A stretch of 64,000 nt of DNA from an uncultured Opitutaceae bacterium (GTDB lineage: Bacteria > Verrucomicrobiota > Verrucomicrobiia > Opitutales > Opitutaceae), in assembly GCA_903929355.1 (NCBI GenBank), contig CAIYUN010000085.1:23110-87109 (forward strand). Reading direction: 5' to 3'. A program made the translations under genes and the position numbers. The notes beneath the pieces were generated by a model, which was not told where the DNA came from, ran no database searches, and saw only the letters and a program-made list of their open reading frames with translations. Below, piece after piece: positions 36,088-43,664 of the stretch. Position 1 is the stretch's first letter, and each line of letters begins with the position of its first letter.

Positions 36088-37422
36088 TCATTTGGATTTG
36101 GATAACCCCGCCAGTTGCGCCGCATAGGCCTCCACGCCATTGGCGATGCTCTCGGCAATTTGCTGGCGGAAGGCGGGCGTGGCCACCTTTCGGGCCTCCG
36201 CATCGTTGGAGAGAAACGCCGACTCGATGAGCACGCCGGGGCAGTTGAGACCTTTGAGCACAGCCCAATGGGCGATTTTCTGGCCCCGGTCAAAAGTCCC
36301 GAGCTTCGCAAGCAAGGCACGATGCAGAGCGTTGGCAAACACCACGTTCCATGCGTCGAAACGGTTTGACGGGTCGGGCTGGGCGTCACTGTCATCCTTC
36401 TCGCCGGAGCTCCAAGAGCGGGTGGATCGCTCAAACTGCGGGGGAAAGGTGTATATCTCCGTGCCGGTGGTCCTGGTGTCCCCGGGCACCGTGTTAAAGT
36501 GAATGCTGATGAACAAGTCGGCGTGGGCCGAATTGGCCATGACCGGGCGTTGAGGCAGCGGGATGAAGCGGTCGTCCGCACGTGTGAGCACGATCTGCCA
36601 GCCTTTGGCCTCGAGGAGCGGCTTGAGCAGCAATGCCACATCGAGCGCGAAGGTTTTCTCAAAAACCCCCAGGTTGGTGTTCACCGCGCCGGAGTCCTGC
36701 CCGCCATGGCCGGGGTCGAGGACGATGATACGCGGCACGGGCGGGGCCGGGGACGCGATTCCGGAGGGCGCGAGGATCGGGCCAAGCAGCCGCTCCGCGT
36801 CGGTGCGCGAGACCAGGATCGCGCGCCCCCGGACCAAGGCGGGCTCGCCCAGAAACACGCGCAGGCCGTTGATCGCCATGTCGCGATCGTTCGCCACGAG
36901 CTCTAGCCGGTTGCCGCCACCCGCGAGGGTGAACCGGAGATCGCCCGCCGCCGCCGTGGTCCGCAGCCCGTAACGGGCGAAAAAGGCCGCCGCGTCCACA
37001 TAATCCACGTTGCTGATGCGCTGGCCCGGCACCGGCACAGTCGCCACCACACGCGGCGACGCGGCCGCGGTCGGTGGTCGCGGGCTGGGAGCAGGCCGGG
37101 CGGAGGGAAACTCCGCGTTGGCACCCGGGGGCAGTCGCGATGACAGGGGTGGATTGGAGGCGGGAAGGGAGGGCGCCAAATTCGCCGCCACCGGCGGAAG
37201 CATGACCGCCGCAGTCGGCGGCGGTTCGGGGGGAATCGCGGTGGACGGCGAGTGGCAGCCGGCGAGGAACAGCGCGCCGGCCAGGCCCGCGAGCCCAAGC
37301 AAAGGCGGCCGGTTGCGCGTGACGCAACCTGTCCCACGCGCCCGGAGGTCGCGTTCCACCGCAAGGCCACCGGGAGTGCCCGCCTCAGTGCGCCGACGGG
37401 GGCTCGGTCGCTTCGGGCTCAT
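36088..37422 (-). CDS. N-acetylmuramoyl-L-alanine amidase (Amidase_3), lipoprotein
   Basis: 444 aa if started at ATG 37422, overlapping infC by 38 bases. A GTG at 37359 is an attractive alternative that clears the overlap. A lipobox (ALFLAGC) follows a hydrophobic stretch. A Pro-rich spacer and a small domain (about 130-215) precede the zinc amidase: IIVLDPGHGGQDSGA (His, then Glu in FEKTFAL), ISIHFNT (second zinc His) and VLIESAFLSND (catalytic Glu). It cleaves the peptide side chain from murein during division or remodelling. Outer-membrane lipoprotein location is inferred from the lipobox. Confidence 0.88.
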   Translation of the reverse strand: MSPKRPSPRRRTEAGTPGGLAVERDLRARGTGCVTRNRPPLLGLAGLAGALFLAGCHSPSTAIPPEPPPTAAVMLPPVAANLAPSLPASNPPLSSRLPPGANAEFPSARPAPSPRPPTAAASPRVVATVPVPGQRISNVDYVDAAAFFARYGLRTTAAAGDLRFTLAGGGNRLELVANDRDMAINGLRVFLGEPALVRGRAILVSRTDAERLLGPILAPSGIASPAPPVPRIIVLDPGHGGQDSGAVNTNLGVFEKTFALDVALLLKPLLEAKGWQIVLTRADDRFIPLPQRPVMANSAHADLFISIHFNTVPGDTRTTGTEIYTFPPQFERSTRSWSSGEKDDSDAQPDPSNRFDAWNVVFANALHRALLAKLGTFDRGQKIAHWAVLKGLNCPGVLIESAFLSNDAEARKVATPAFRQQIAESIANGVEAYAAQLAGLSKSK

Positions 37423-38068
37423 CGTGGCCGTGGTCGGAACCGGTGTCGTCCACCGCCTCCTCGCCGTGGGCGAGCGTGTACTTGCGCTTGCGCTTGTTGA
37501 CCGGGTGAGGGGAGAGCATGACGTTGATCTGCTTGCCCATCAGCCGGGGGGTGGAGTCGGCGTGGCCCATCCCGGCGAGCTCGGCCAGCGCGCGGGTGAT
37601 GACCTCGAAGCCGATCTCCGTGTGCGCCAGCTCGCGGCGGATGAACTTGAGGCGCAGCTTCACCTTGTTGCCATGGTCGAGAAACTCCTCGGCGTGGCGG
37701 ATCTTGGTTTCAAAGTCGTGTCCGGCGATGCGCGCACTGAACTCAATCTCCTTGATGCGGCTCGCGGTGGACTTCACATGGGAGTGCTTCTTCGACTCCT
37801 CATAGACATACTTGCCAAAATCCATGATGCGGCAGACCGGCGGGGTGGCGGTGGCCGCCATCTCGACGAGGTCGAGGTTGAACTGCATGGCGAGCGCGAG
37901 CGCCTTCTCGGTCTGCATGATGCCGAGTTGCTTGCCCTCGGGCGAGATCACCCGGATCTCGGGGACCTTGATGCGCTGGTTGCGCTTGATGTGCGCAAAC
38001 GGGTCGTGGTTGCGACGCTGGTAGTAGCCGGAGCGGTTGCCGCCGGACGAGGGGAATGGACTGGCCAT
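37385..38068 (-). CDS. infC: Translation initiation factor IF-3
   Basis: 227 aa from ATG 38068. A TTG directly before it is also in frame; IF-3 genes often use unusual starts for autoregulation. RRNHDPFAHIKRNQRIKVPEIRVI opens the N-domain, with VEMAATATPPVCRIMDFGKY and a C-domain with FSARIAGHDFETK and FIRRELAH. The C-terminal tail after about residue 205 (acidic, His-rich, GSDHGHDEPEATE) extends beyond typical IF-3. The factor checks start codons on the 30S subunit. No rpmI or rplT follows, unlike the usual operon. Confidence 0.96.
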   Translation of the reverse strand: MASPFPSSGGNRSGYYQRRNHDPFAHIKRNQRIKVPEIRVISPEGKQLGIMQTEKALALAMQFNLDLVEMAATATPPVCRIMDFGKYVYEESKKHSHVKSTASRIKEIEFSARIAGHDFETKIRHAEEFLDHGNKVKLRLKFIRRELAHTEIGFEVITRALAELAGMGHADSTPRLMGKQINVMLSPHPVNKRKRKYTLAHGEEAVDDTGSDHGHDEPEATEPPSAH

Positions 38069-38188
38069 CAATTAATGGGTTGCATAGTTGCTTCGGTCAG
38101 CCGGATTTGTGGCGAGGGGCCGGCCGCTTGACAACAACGAATTGACGCCCGCCACCCGCCATCCGTTTCACCGGTCCGGCGGCGGCCC

Positions 38189-38584
38189 TCACATGCTGAA
38201 GCTCTCGCCACAGGAGCAACTCGCCTTGGCGTTGGGGTTGGTAAACTTGAAACCGCCCCCGATCAGGCGGTTCGAGTAGTCCACCTCGGTGCCCTTGAGA
38301 TAAAGGGCGGTCTTTGCATCCACCACCACCCGGGCGCCGCCGGTCTCGACGAGAATGTCGCCGCGACGCGGCGCGGGGGTGAAGCGCAGCTTGTAGCTGA
38401 GGCCGTTGCAACCCCCACCCGTGATGGCGACGCGCAGCAACTCCCCCTGCTGCTCGCGGACGGCCAGGGCGCAGGCTTTCTCCCCGGCCGCCGGGGTCAG
38501 ACGCACGAGTTGCTCGTTGCCCATGCGCACCCCTTCAGGGAGGACAGAGGGAGCCGGAGCCACAGAGGATTCCACCAATGACAT
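38189..38584 (-). CDS. IscA/ErpA-type iron-sulfur carrier
   Basis: 131 aa from ATG 38584; an internal ATG at 38524 would give a more typical 111 aa. GGGCNGLSYKL supplies the first Cys and ASCSCGESFSM the C-terminal CxC pair, the three ligands of A-type carriers. FTNPNAKASCSCG is typical. It hands Fe-S clusters to apo-enzymes, for example the BioB and ferredoxin encoded elsewhere in this window. No isc or suf partners adjoin it. Confidence 0.92.
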   Translation of the reverse strand: MSLVESSVAPAPSVLPEGVRMGNEQLVRLTPAAGEKACALAVREQQGELLRVAITGGGCNGLSYKLRFTPAPRRGDILVETGGARVVVDAKTALYLKGTEVDYSNRLIGGGFKFTNPNAKASCSCGESFSM

Positions 38585-38633
38585 GGGGGAAGCAAAGCCC
38601 GGCCGGCGTGGGATGCAAGCCGCACGATTCTAT

Positions 38634-39590
38634 TCAACCGACCCGGGCCGGGGAGGCCGCGCGAGCCAAAACGAGCCGACGAGCCACCGCCACCGCGTTG
38701 GCGAAACTGAGCGGGTTTGCCTTCCCCTGCCCCGCCAGGCCGAACGCCGTGCCGTGGTCGGGGCTCGTGCGCACCCGGGGCAGGCCCAACGTGACATTCA
38801 CCGCCGTGTCGAAATCGACGGTTTTCAGCGGCGCGAGCCCCTGGTCGTGATAGAGGGCGACAATCACATCGAACTCGTCCTTGAGCATGCGCCCAAAAAC
38901 CGTGTCGCCCGGCAGCGTGCGGGACAGACCGGGAAACCTGCTGCGCAGTCCGTCCAGGATCGGGTCGATGAGGTCGCGCTCCTCGTGGCCGAGCAGACCG
39001 GCCTCGCCCGCATGCGGGTTGAGCCCGCACACGGCGATCCGTGGGGCGCGGACGCCCTCGGCCAGTGCGAGCTCGGCGGCGGCACCCACCGTGCGCGCGA
39101 AATTCGCCGCCGTCAGCGCCGCCGGAACCTCCCGCAGAGGGATATGCCAGGTCAGCAAGGCCACGCGCAGCCGGCCGCCGCAAAATGCCATGGTCGGCTC
39201 GCCCCCCCAGCGGGCCGCGAAGAACTCCGTCTGCCCCGGAAATGGATATCCCGCCCGTGCCAGCCATTCTTTGCTCACGGGTCCGGTGACGACCCCGGCA
39301 AAGTCGCCCCCGGCGGCCCGCTCCATTGCGTCCCAGGCGACGCGGGCTCCCGCCACCGTGGGCTGGCCGGGAACGGCGTCAAAATCCGGCGCCCCGACGG
39401 CGAGTCGCTGCGCGTTCGTGAGCGGCAGGGTCGCCAGCCAGCGCGCCGGGCCGATCACCGCCACATCGCGCGCCTGCGCCGGATGCGCGGCGAGCCAGGC
39501 CACGATGATCTCGGGGCCAATTCCCGCCGGGTCGCCGCAGGTGAGGGCAAGCTGGATTGGAAAATTAGGATTCAACGCAAAGTTCGCCAA
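38634..39590 (-). CDS. pdxA: 4-hydroxythreonine-4-phosphate dehydrogenase PdxA
   Basis: 318 aa from a TTG at 39590 (another in-frame TTG at 39575). LALTCGDPAGIGPEI is the N-terminal signature. Metal ligands appear in LLTWHIPL, GLNPHAGE and ALYHDQGLAPLK, and TGPVSKEW and RTSPDHGTAFGLAG complete the family pattern. The enzyme oxidises 4-phosphohydroxythreonine in DXP-dependent PLP synthesis; the window encodes several PLP enzymes (BioA, BioF, IlvE). The first codons overlap repeat-like sequence, so the exact start is uncertain. Confidence 0.95.
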   Translation of the reverse strand: MANFALNPNFPIQLALTCGDPAGIGPEIIVAWLAAHPAQARDVAVIGPARWLATLPLTNAQRLAVGAPDFDAVPGQPTVAGARVAWDAMERAAGGDFAGVVTGPVSKEWLARAGYPFPGQTEFFAARWGGEPTMAFCGGRLRVALLTWHIPLREVPAALTAANFARTVGAAAELALAEGVRAPRIAVCGLNPHAGEAGLLGHEERDLIDPILDGLRSRFPGLSRTLPGDTVFGRMLKDEFDVIVALYHDQGLAPLKTVDFDTAVNVTLGLPRVRTSPDHGTAFGLAGQGKANPLSFANAVAVARRLVLARAASPARVG

Positions 39591-39665
39591 GGGTGAGGAC
39601 GTGGAGGGCGCAAAGAAAACCGAAGGGGCGGATGCGTTTTATCGCGTGCCCGGAGATCTTCGCCT

Positions 39666-40424
39666 TTATTCATGGCCGGCCTCGCTGCCACCGCGTCGCG
39701 GGCGGGCGAAGCCGCGGGTGCCACCGGCGAAGAACTCCAGGAACCGCCGCGCCTCCGGCATGGCAAAGGTGGGGCCCGCGCCGCCCGCCAGAGCCGCCGC
39801 CGCCACTGCGCGAATGTTGCCCGGCGTGAAATAGACCGCGCGAAACGCCGCCTTCAGCTCCCGGATGGCCTCCCGCGAGACACCCCGCCGCTTGAGGCCG
39901 ACCAAATTGAGCCCGATGACCTGGCTGCGCTCCGCCACCATCACGAACGGCGGCAGGTCCAGTCCCGCCCGGGTCATGCCACCGACCATCACGCTCTCGC
40001 CCACCCGCACAAACTGATGAAACTCCGCCCCTCCGCCGACAAAGGTATGGTCGCCGATGCTCACATGGCCGGCCAGCTGCACGGCGTTGGCCAGCACCAC
40101 GCCCTGCCCCACCACGCTATCATGCCCGACGTGGCTGGCGGCCAGAAGGAAGCAGCCGGAGCCGACCATCGTCTCGCCCCCCGCCTTGGTCGCCCGATTG
40201 ATGGTGACATACTCGCGGATCGTGGTGCCGGAGCCGATCCGCACCCCCGACTCGGTCGCGCGGTCGAACCGCAAATCCTGCGGGTCGCCGCCGAGCACGG
40301 CGTAGGGATGGACCGTGACCCGGTCGCCCAACACGCAATGGCGGGTGACGATGGCGCCGGCCATGATCTCGCAGTCCGCGCCCAGGCACGCGCCGGGTTC
40401 AACGATGGCGGTGGGATGGATCAT
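39666..40424 (-). CDS. lpxA: UDP-N-acetylglucosamine acyltransferase LpxA
   Basis: 252 aa left-handed beta-helix built of hexapeptide repeats (IHPTAIVEPGACLG, GAIVTRHCVLGDRV). ASHVGHDSVVG holds the catalytic His, and GDPQDLRF and GLNLVGLKRRG are LpxA signatures. It performs the first step of lipid A synthesis, so the cell has an outer membrane with LPS-type lipid. Its ATG overlaps the stop of the upstream hypothetical gene (ATGA). lpxD, fabZ and lpxB are not adjacent. Confidence 0.95.
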   Translation of the reverse strand: MIHPTAIVEPGACLGADCEIMAGAIVTRHCVLGDRVTVHPYAVLGGDPQDLRFDRATESGVRIGSGTTIREYVTINRATKAGGETMVGSGCFLLAASHVGHDSVVGQGVVLANAVQLAGHVSIGDHTFVGGGAEFHQFVRVGESVMVGGMTRAGLDLPPFVMVAERSQVIGLNLVGLKRRGVSREAIRELKAAFRAVYFTPGNIRAVAAAALAGGAGPTFAMPEARRFLEFFAGGTRGFARPRRGGSEAGHE

Positions 40425-41050
40425 GGGGCTTTGGAGGATTTTGCCCGAGGGGCCGGAACCAGGTCCAGCTGGGTCGTCTTGAGCAGATCGTAATTCTTGA
40501 GCAGCCGGATGACCTCGAGCGGGTCGCTCTTGCGGTAGCTGCGGTTGACCTCGACCTTGTCCACCAGGTCGAGCAGCATCGCCCGGAAGGAGATGATCGC
40601 ATCCACCCCGTGTTCCCGGAGCAGCGCGACGCTTTGCGAGCGATAGGGCTCCTGCGTGGGCAGGCCCGGCAGCACGAGGATCTTGGTGAGCGGGTCGTCC
40701 GGGCCGTCGTCGGGCGCGGCGGGAAACGCCCGCGCGGCCTCCTTCAGCACGCCGGTCTCAAGGAAACGGAAAATCTCCGGCGAGCTCTTGAGGATGGCCG
40801 GGCTGAAGACGTCCGTATGCCACGGTTTGACCGCCACAACTGCGCGGTGGACATAGGCCAGCTCGTTGGCAAAAAGGAAAAACTCGGGCCGGCGCGCCTT
40901 CCGGTCCCAGGCGGGATTATACACGAGCAGGTCCACCTCCTCGTCGCTGGTCTTGGCGCGGGCGGTGACCTGGTATTTGCGGACCTGGCGGACAAGGAAG
41001 CCGTTTTGCTCGAAGTATTCGCGGACGATGGATTCGTCGATGGCGGACAT
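40421..41050 (-). CDS. Conserved-looking hypothetical protein, possible nuclease-like fold
   Basis: 209 aa from ATG 41050; a longer upstream frame reads non-coding DNA. The N-terminal part (VREYFEQNGFLVRQVRK...EEVDLLVYNP...VVAVKPWH) has the E...D...xK rhythm of restriction-endonuclease-like domains, but the pattern is weak. The C-terminal half predicts alternating helices and strands (ILVLPGLPTQEPYRSQSVALL). No signal or membrane segment. It is coupled to lpxA by a 4-base overlap, which suggests a steady housekeeping link. A 12-bp hairpin lies in its leader. Function not recognised. Confidence 0.65.
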   Translation of the reverse strand: MSAIDESIVREYFEQNGFLVRQVRKYQVTARAKTSDEEVDLLVYNPAWDRKARRPEFFLFANELAYVHRAVVAVKPWHTDVFSPAILKSSPEIFRFLETGVLKEAARAFPAAPDDGPDDPLTKILVLPGLPTQEPYRSQSVALLREHGVDAIISFRAMLLDLVDKVEVNRSYRKSDPLEVIRLLKNYDLLKTTQLDLVPAPRAKSSKAP

Positions 41051-41078
41051 GGTGGAAGGAAAAGCGAAGCAGGCCGGC

Positions 41079-41117
41079 GGTGGCAGGGCAATGTTCGATT
41101 CACCCTGCCCTGCCACC
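41079..41117. other. Perfect 12-bp hairpin in the leader of the lpxA-linked gene
   Basis: GGTGGCAGGGCA pairs with TGCCCTGCCACC around a 15-base loop, 29 bases before the ATG at 41050. Too far from any T run to be a terminator for the exonuclease gene. Could be a leader-RNA structure or protein site. Nothing else is seen in 41118-41314. Confidence 0.55.
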
Positions 41118-41314
41118 CCCAGCCCACTGCTGATTATCGAAGAAAATAATTTCGAGGCTACAAGGTCATGGCGGTGTCTCCGGCAGATACCGGCTTCGGA
41201 TGGATCGGACGAATCAGACCAATTGGGGGTCAGCCACATGGGTCATGGCTTGATTCTGGACTGAGCCTTCTTCGATCCGTCTGGCCCGCGATCAAATCGG
41301 ACCCACTTCCCGTC

Positions 41315-42199
41315 TCAGAACAGCTCTTGCTGGGTGGAATAGCGGGTTCGGGCCTCGATCAGGGTAGAACGCATTTCCAACTCCTCCAGCAGCCGGAACA
41401 GCTCGACGGGATGCGCGGGGGGCTTTACGGCCGGCACCGCCGGCAGTTCGAGGTTCAACGTGGTGAGCCGGCGGTTTAGACGCAGCCGTACTTGGTCGGC
41501 GGCCACCAAGGCGCGGAAGCGATCGGGCCGCAGCTCACCCGCGTGCGCGATCACCCCCTCGAGACTCCCCCACTCCGCCAGCCACTTGGCCGCGGTCTTC
41601 GGGCCCACCCCGGTGACGCCGGGGATATTGTCCGCCGTGTCCCCGACCAACGCCAGGTAGTCGGCGATCTGCACAGGGGACACGCCAAACTTTTCCCGCA
41701 CGCCGGCCGCATCCAACCGCCGCCAGCCGCCGGCCGCATTCCCCGGCGCGGGCGGCAGGAGGATAGCGATCCGGTCGTCCACCAATTGCGCGAAATCCTT
41801 GTCGGCGCTCACGATCAGCACGTCGTGGCCGGCGCGGGCCAGGGACACTGCCGTGGACGCCAGCAGGTCGTCGCTCTCGACGCCGTCCTGCTCGATCCCC
41901 GCGCAGCCCATCGCCCGGGTGAGGGCCTTCAGCGGGGCGAGCTGCTTTTCCAGCGCCTCGGGCATCTCCGCGCGGTGCGCCTTGTAGGTGGGATGCAGCG
42001 CCAGACGGTCCTGCGAGCCGCCGAGGTCGAAAAAGACGAGTGTGGCGACCGGCTGCTCCTGGTCCGCGAGCCGCCAAAGCGACTTCATCCAACCGTGCAG
42101 GGCGTTGGTGGGAAATCCATCGCTGCGGGTCAGTTCCGGGATCGCGTGAAAGCAGCGATACGCCAGATTAAAACCGTCAACGAGAAGCCATTGAGCCAT
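41315..42199 (-). CDS. Stand-alone 5'-3' exonuclease (PolA N-domain family)
   Basis: 294 aa from ATG 42199 (MAQWLLVDGFNLAYR). Metal-binding acids appear in VDGFN, VFFDLGGSQDR, GVESDDLLAS and IVSADKDFAQL. The H3TH motif GVTGVGPKTAAKWLAEWG follows LVGDTADNIPG. This is the FEN-like domain that forms the N-terminus of DNA polymerase I, here as a separate protein. It removes RNA primers or flaps. It ends the run after the cytochrome genes but shows no functional tie to them. Confidence 0.93.
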   Translation of the reverse strand: MAQWLLVDGFNLAYRCFHAIPELTRSDGFPTNALHGWMKSLWRLADQEQPVATLVFFDLGGSQDRLALHPTYKAHRAEMPEALEKQLAPLKALTRAMGCAGIEQDGVESDDLLASTAVSLARAGHDVLIVSADKDFAQLVDDRIAILLPPAPGNAAGGWRRLDAAGVREKFGVSPVQIADYLALVGDTADNIPGVTGVGPKTAAKWLAEWGSLEGVIAHAGELRPDRFRALVAADQVRLRLNRRLTTLNLELPAVPAVKPPAHPVELFRLLEELEMRSTLIEARTRYSTQQELF

Positions 42200-42246
42200 G
42201 GGGCGGGCACCAAACCGGAGGCATCCGGGCAACAAGCCCGGTCAGC

Positions 42247-42930
42247 TCACGGTGTCGTGGGCAGTTCCTTCATCGTCCACTCCACCTTGCGGTCGGCGAT
42301 TTTGGCGTGAACAGCGGAGACCTGATCTGCGGTGATCGGGTCGGCCTTGTTGGCGAAATCCTGGCGGATGTAGGTCAGGACGTAGGAAATCTTGGCGTCG
42401 CTCCAGTTGTAGAGCCCACCGGGCATGCCGGGGGCAAACGCCGGCATCTTGTTTGGAGTTACGAACTGATTTCCGTTCAACATGATCGGATCCTTCAAGC
42501 CGTCCAAAATAATCCGAATCAGACGCTCCGGGTCACCCTGGACAATGTCGGAGCCGGCCAGCGGTGGATAAGAGCCAGGGACCCCTAGACCCGTCGGCTG
42601 GTGGCACTGGATGCAGGTCTGGCCGTAGAGCGACTTGCCGCGCGCGATGATTTGCGCGGGCGTGAGGTCAGCCGAGACCACGCCGGCACCGTTCAGCTGG
42701 CCGTTGTAGACCAGCGAGTCAAAGCCACCGCGGTTGTGTACAAAGAAAATACAGCAGGCGAGAATCAACCCGGACATGAAGCCCAAGAGCAGCAGCGGGG
42801 TTAGCTCATAGCCGCCCGGCTCGGGTTCGGGCTTCGTGTGCAGCAGCCCGGCGTGAACGCGCTGGATGCTTTCGTCCGAGGCGCCGGCCGGCTCGAGGCG
42901 GGGGTCAAAATCGGAGGGAATCTCGCTCAT
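42247..42930 (-). CDS. Membrane-anchored mono-haem cytochrome c
   Basis: 227 aa. One helix (residues about 43-64, LTPLLLLGFMSGLILACCIFF) anchors a cytochrome c domain with one CIQCH haem site (about 107-111) and a MPAF methionine region. The N-terminal soluble tail before the helix recalls FixP/CcoP, but only one haem is present. Its start overlaps the CcoO-like stop by 4 bases. It probably carries electrons from the alternative complex III / cbb3-like assembly. Last gene of that operon. Confidence 0.88.
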   Translation of the reverse strand: MSEIPSDFDPRLEPAGASDESIQRVHAGLLHTKPEPEPGGYELTPLLLLGFMSGLILACCIFFVHNRGGFDSLVYNGQLNGAGVVSADLTPAQIIARGKSLYGQTCIQCHQPTGLGVPGSYPPLAGSDIVQGDPERLIRIILDGLKDPIMLNGNQFVTPNKMPAFAPGMPGGLYNWSDAKISYVLTYIRQDFANKADPITADQVSAVHAKIADRKVEWTMKELPTTP

Positions 42931-43664
42931 GGTTTCGCGGCGGCCGGTTTGGCCGCGTCGGTTGCCGCCGAGGCGGGGCTCTTGACGGAGGTCGCGCCCA
43001 CGGGCGGGCCGCCCTTGGCCGGAGCAGCCGTCTTCGGGGGCGCCGGGGGCGTGTTCATCTGCGACTCATCCGGGTAATCGTAAGTGTCCTTCAAGCTGAG
43101 CAGGTAGGCCACGAGCGCCACGGCGCGCGGCGTCGGCAAAACCTCGAAACCCGCCGCGACCGGAACCTTGAGGGCCAGAGGCGACGGCTCGCCCGTGATC
43201 GGGCGCTGCTCGAAGAGGAAATTGTAGGACGGCATCGTCCAGGCGGGATTGGCGTGCGCCGGATCGTAGAGGTGCAGGTAAAGCGCGGTGGAGTCCGTGT
43301 CGCGGGCGCCGACATTGCGCAGATCGGGGCCGACCCGCAGGTCACCGAGCTGGACCCGCGTGTCGCGCAGGTAGTCGCGCGCGTAGCTGTCGCGCTCGCC
43401 CCACTTGGGCAGGCGGGTGAGATCGGCCCCCTGCGCGCCGCCGCGCACCTGCTGGGTGTGGCAGTAGGCACAGCCGAGGTCCTGATAAACCGCCGCGCCT
43501 TGGGCGGCGGGTCCGGCCATCTGGGCGGGATAGGCCTTGTTCTCGGTGTCGTCAAAGTGGGGCGCCAGACTGCCGTAGCCGACCTGGTTCGTGAGCACGA
43601 GGCCCGCCCACGAAAAGGCCAGGACCAGAAAGGCACCAAGGAATATGAGCGGGGCGCGGTTCAT
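42927..43664 (-). CDS. CcoO-like mono-haem cytochrome c
   Basis: 245 aa. One N-terminal helix (residues about 6-26), then AAVYQDLGCAYCHTQQVRGG, matching the CcoO/FixO pattern GCxxCHxQxxR. LRVGPDLRNVGARDTD and TMPSYNFL (axial Met) also align with CcoO. The C-terminus is a long Ala/Pro-rich tail (about 205-245). The haem site is intact, in contrast to the CcoN-like partner that precedes it. It overlaps both neighbours by 4 bases. Confidence 0.88.
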   Translation of the reverse strand: MNRAPLIFLGAFLVLAFSWAGLVLTNQVGYGSLAPHFDDTENKAYPAQMAGPAAQGAAVYQDLGCAYCHTQQVRGGAQGADLTRLPKWGERDSYARDYLRDTRVQLGDLRVGPDLRNVGARDTDSTALYLHLYDPAHANPAWTMPSYNFLFEQRPITGEPSPLALKVPVAAGFEVLPTPRAVALVAYLLSLKDTYDYPDESQMNTPPAPPKTAAPAKGGPPVGATSVKSPASAATDAAKPAAAKP

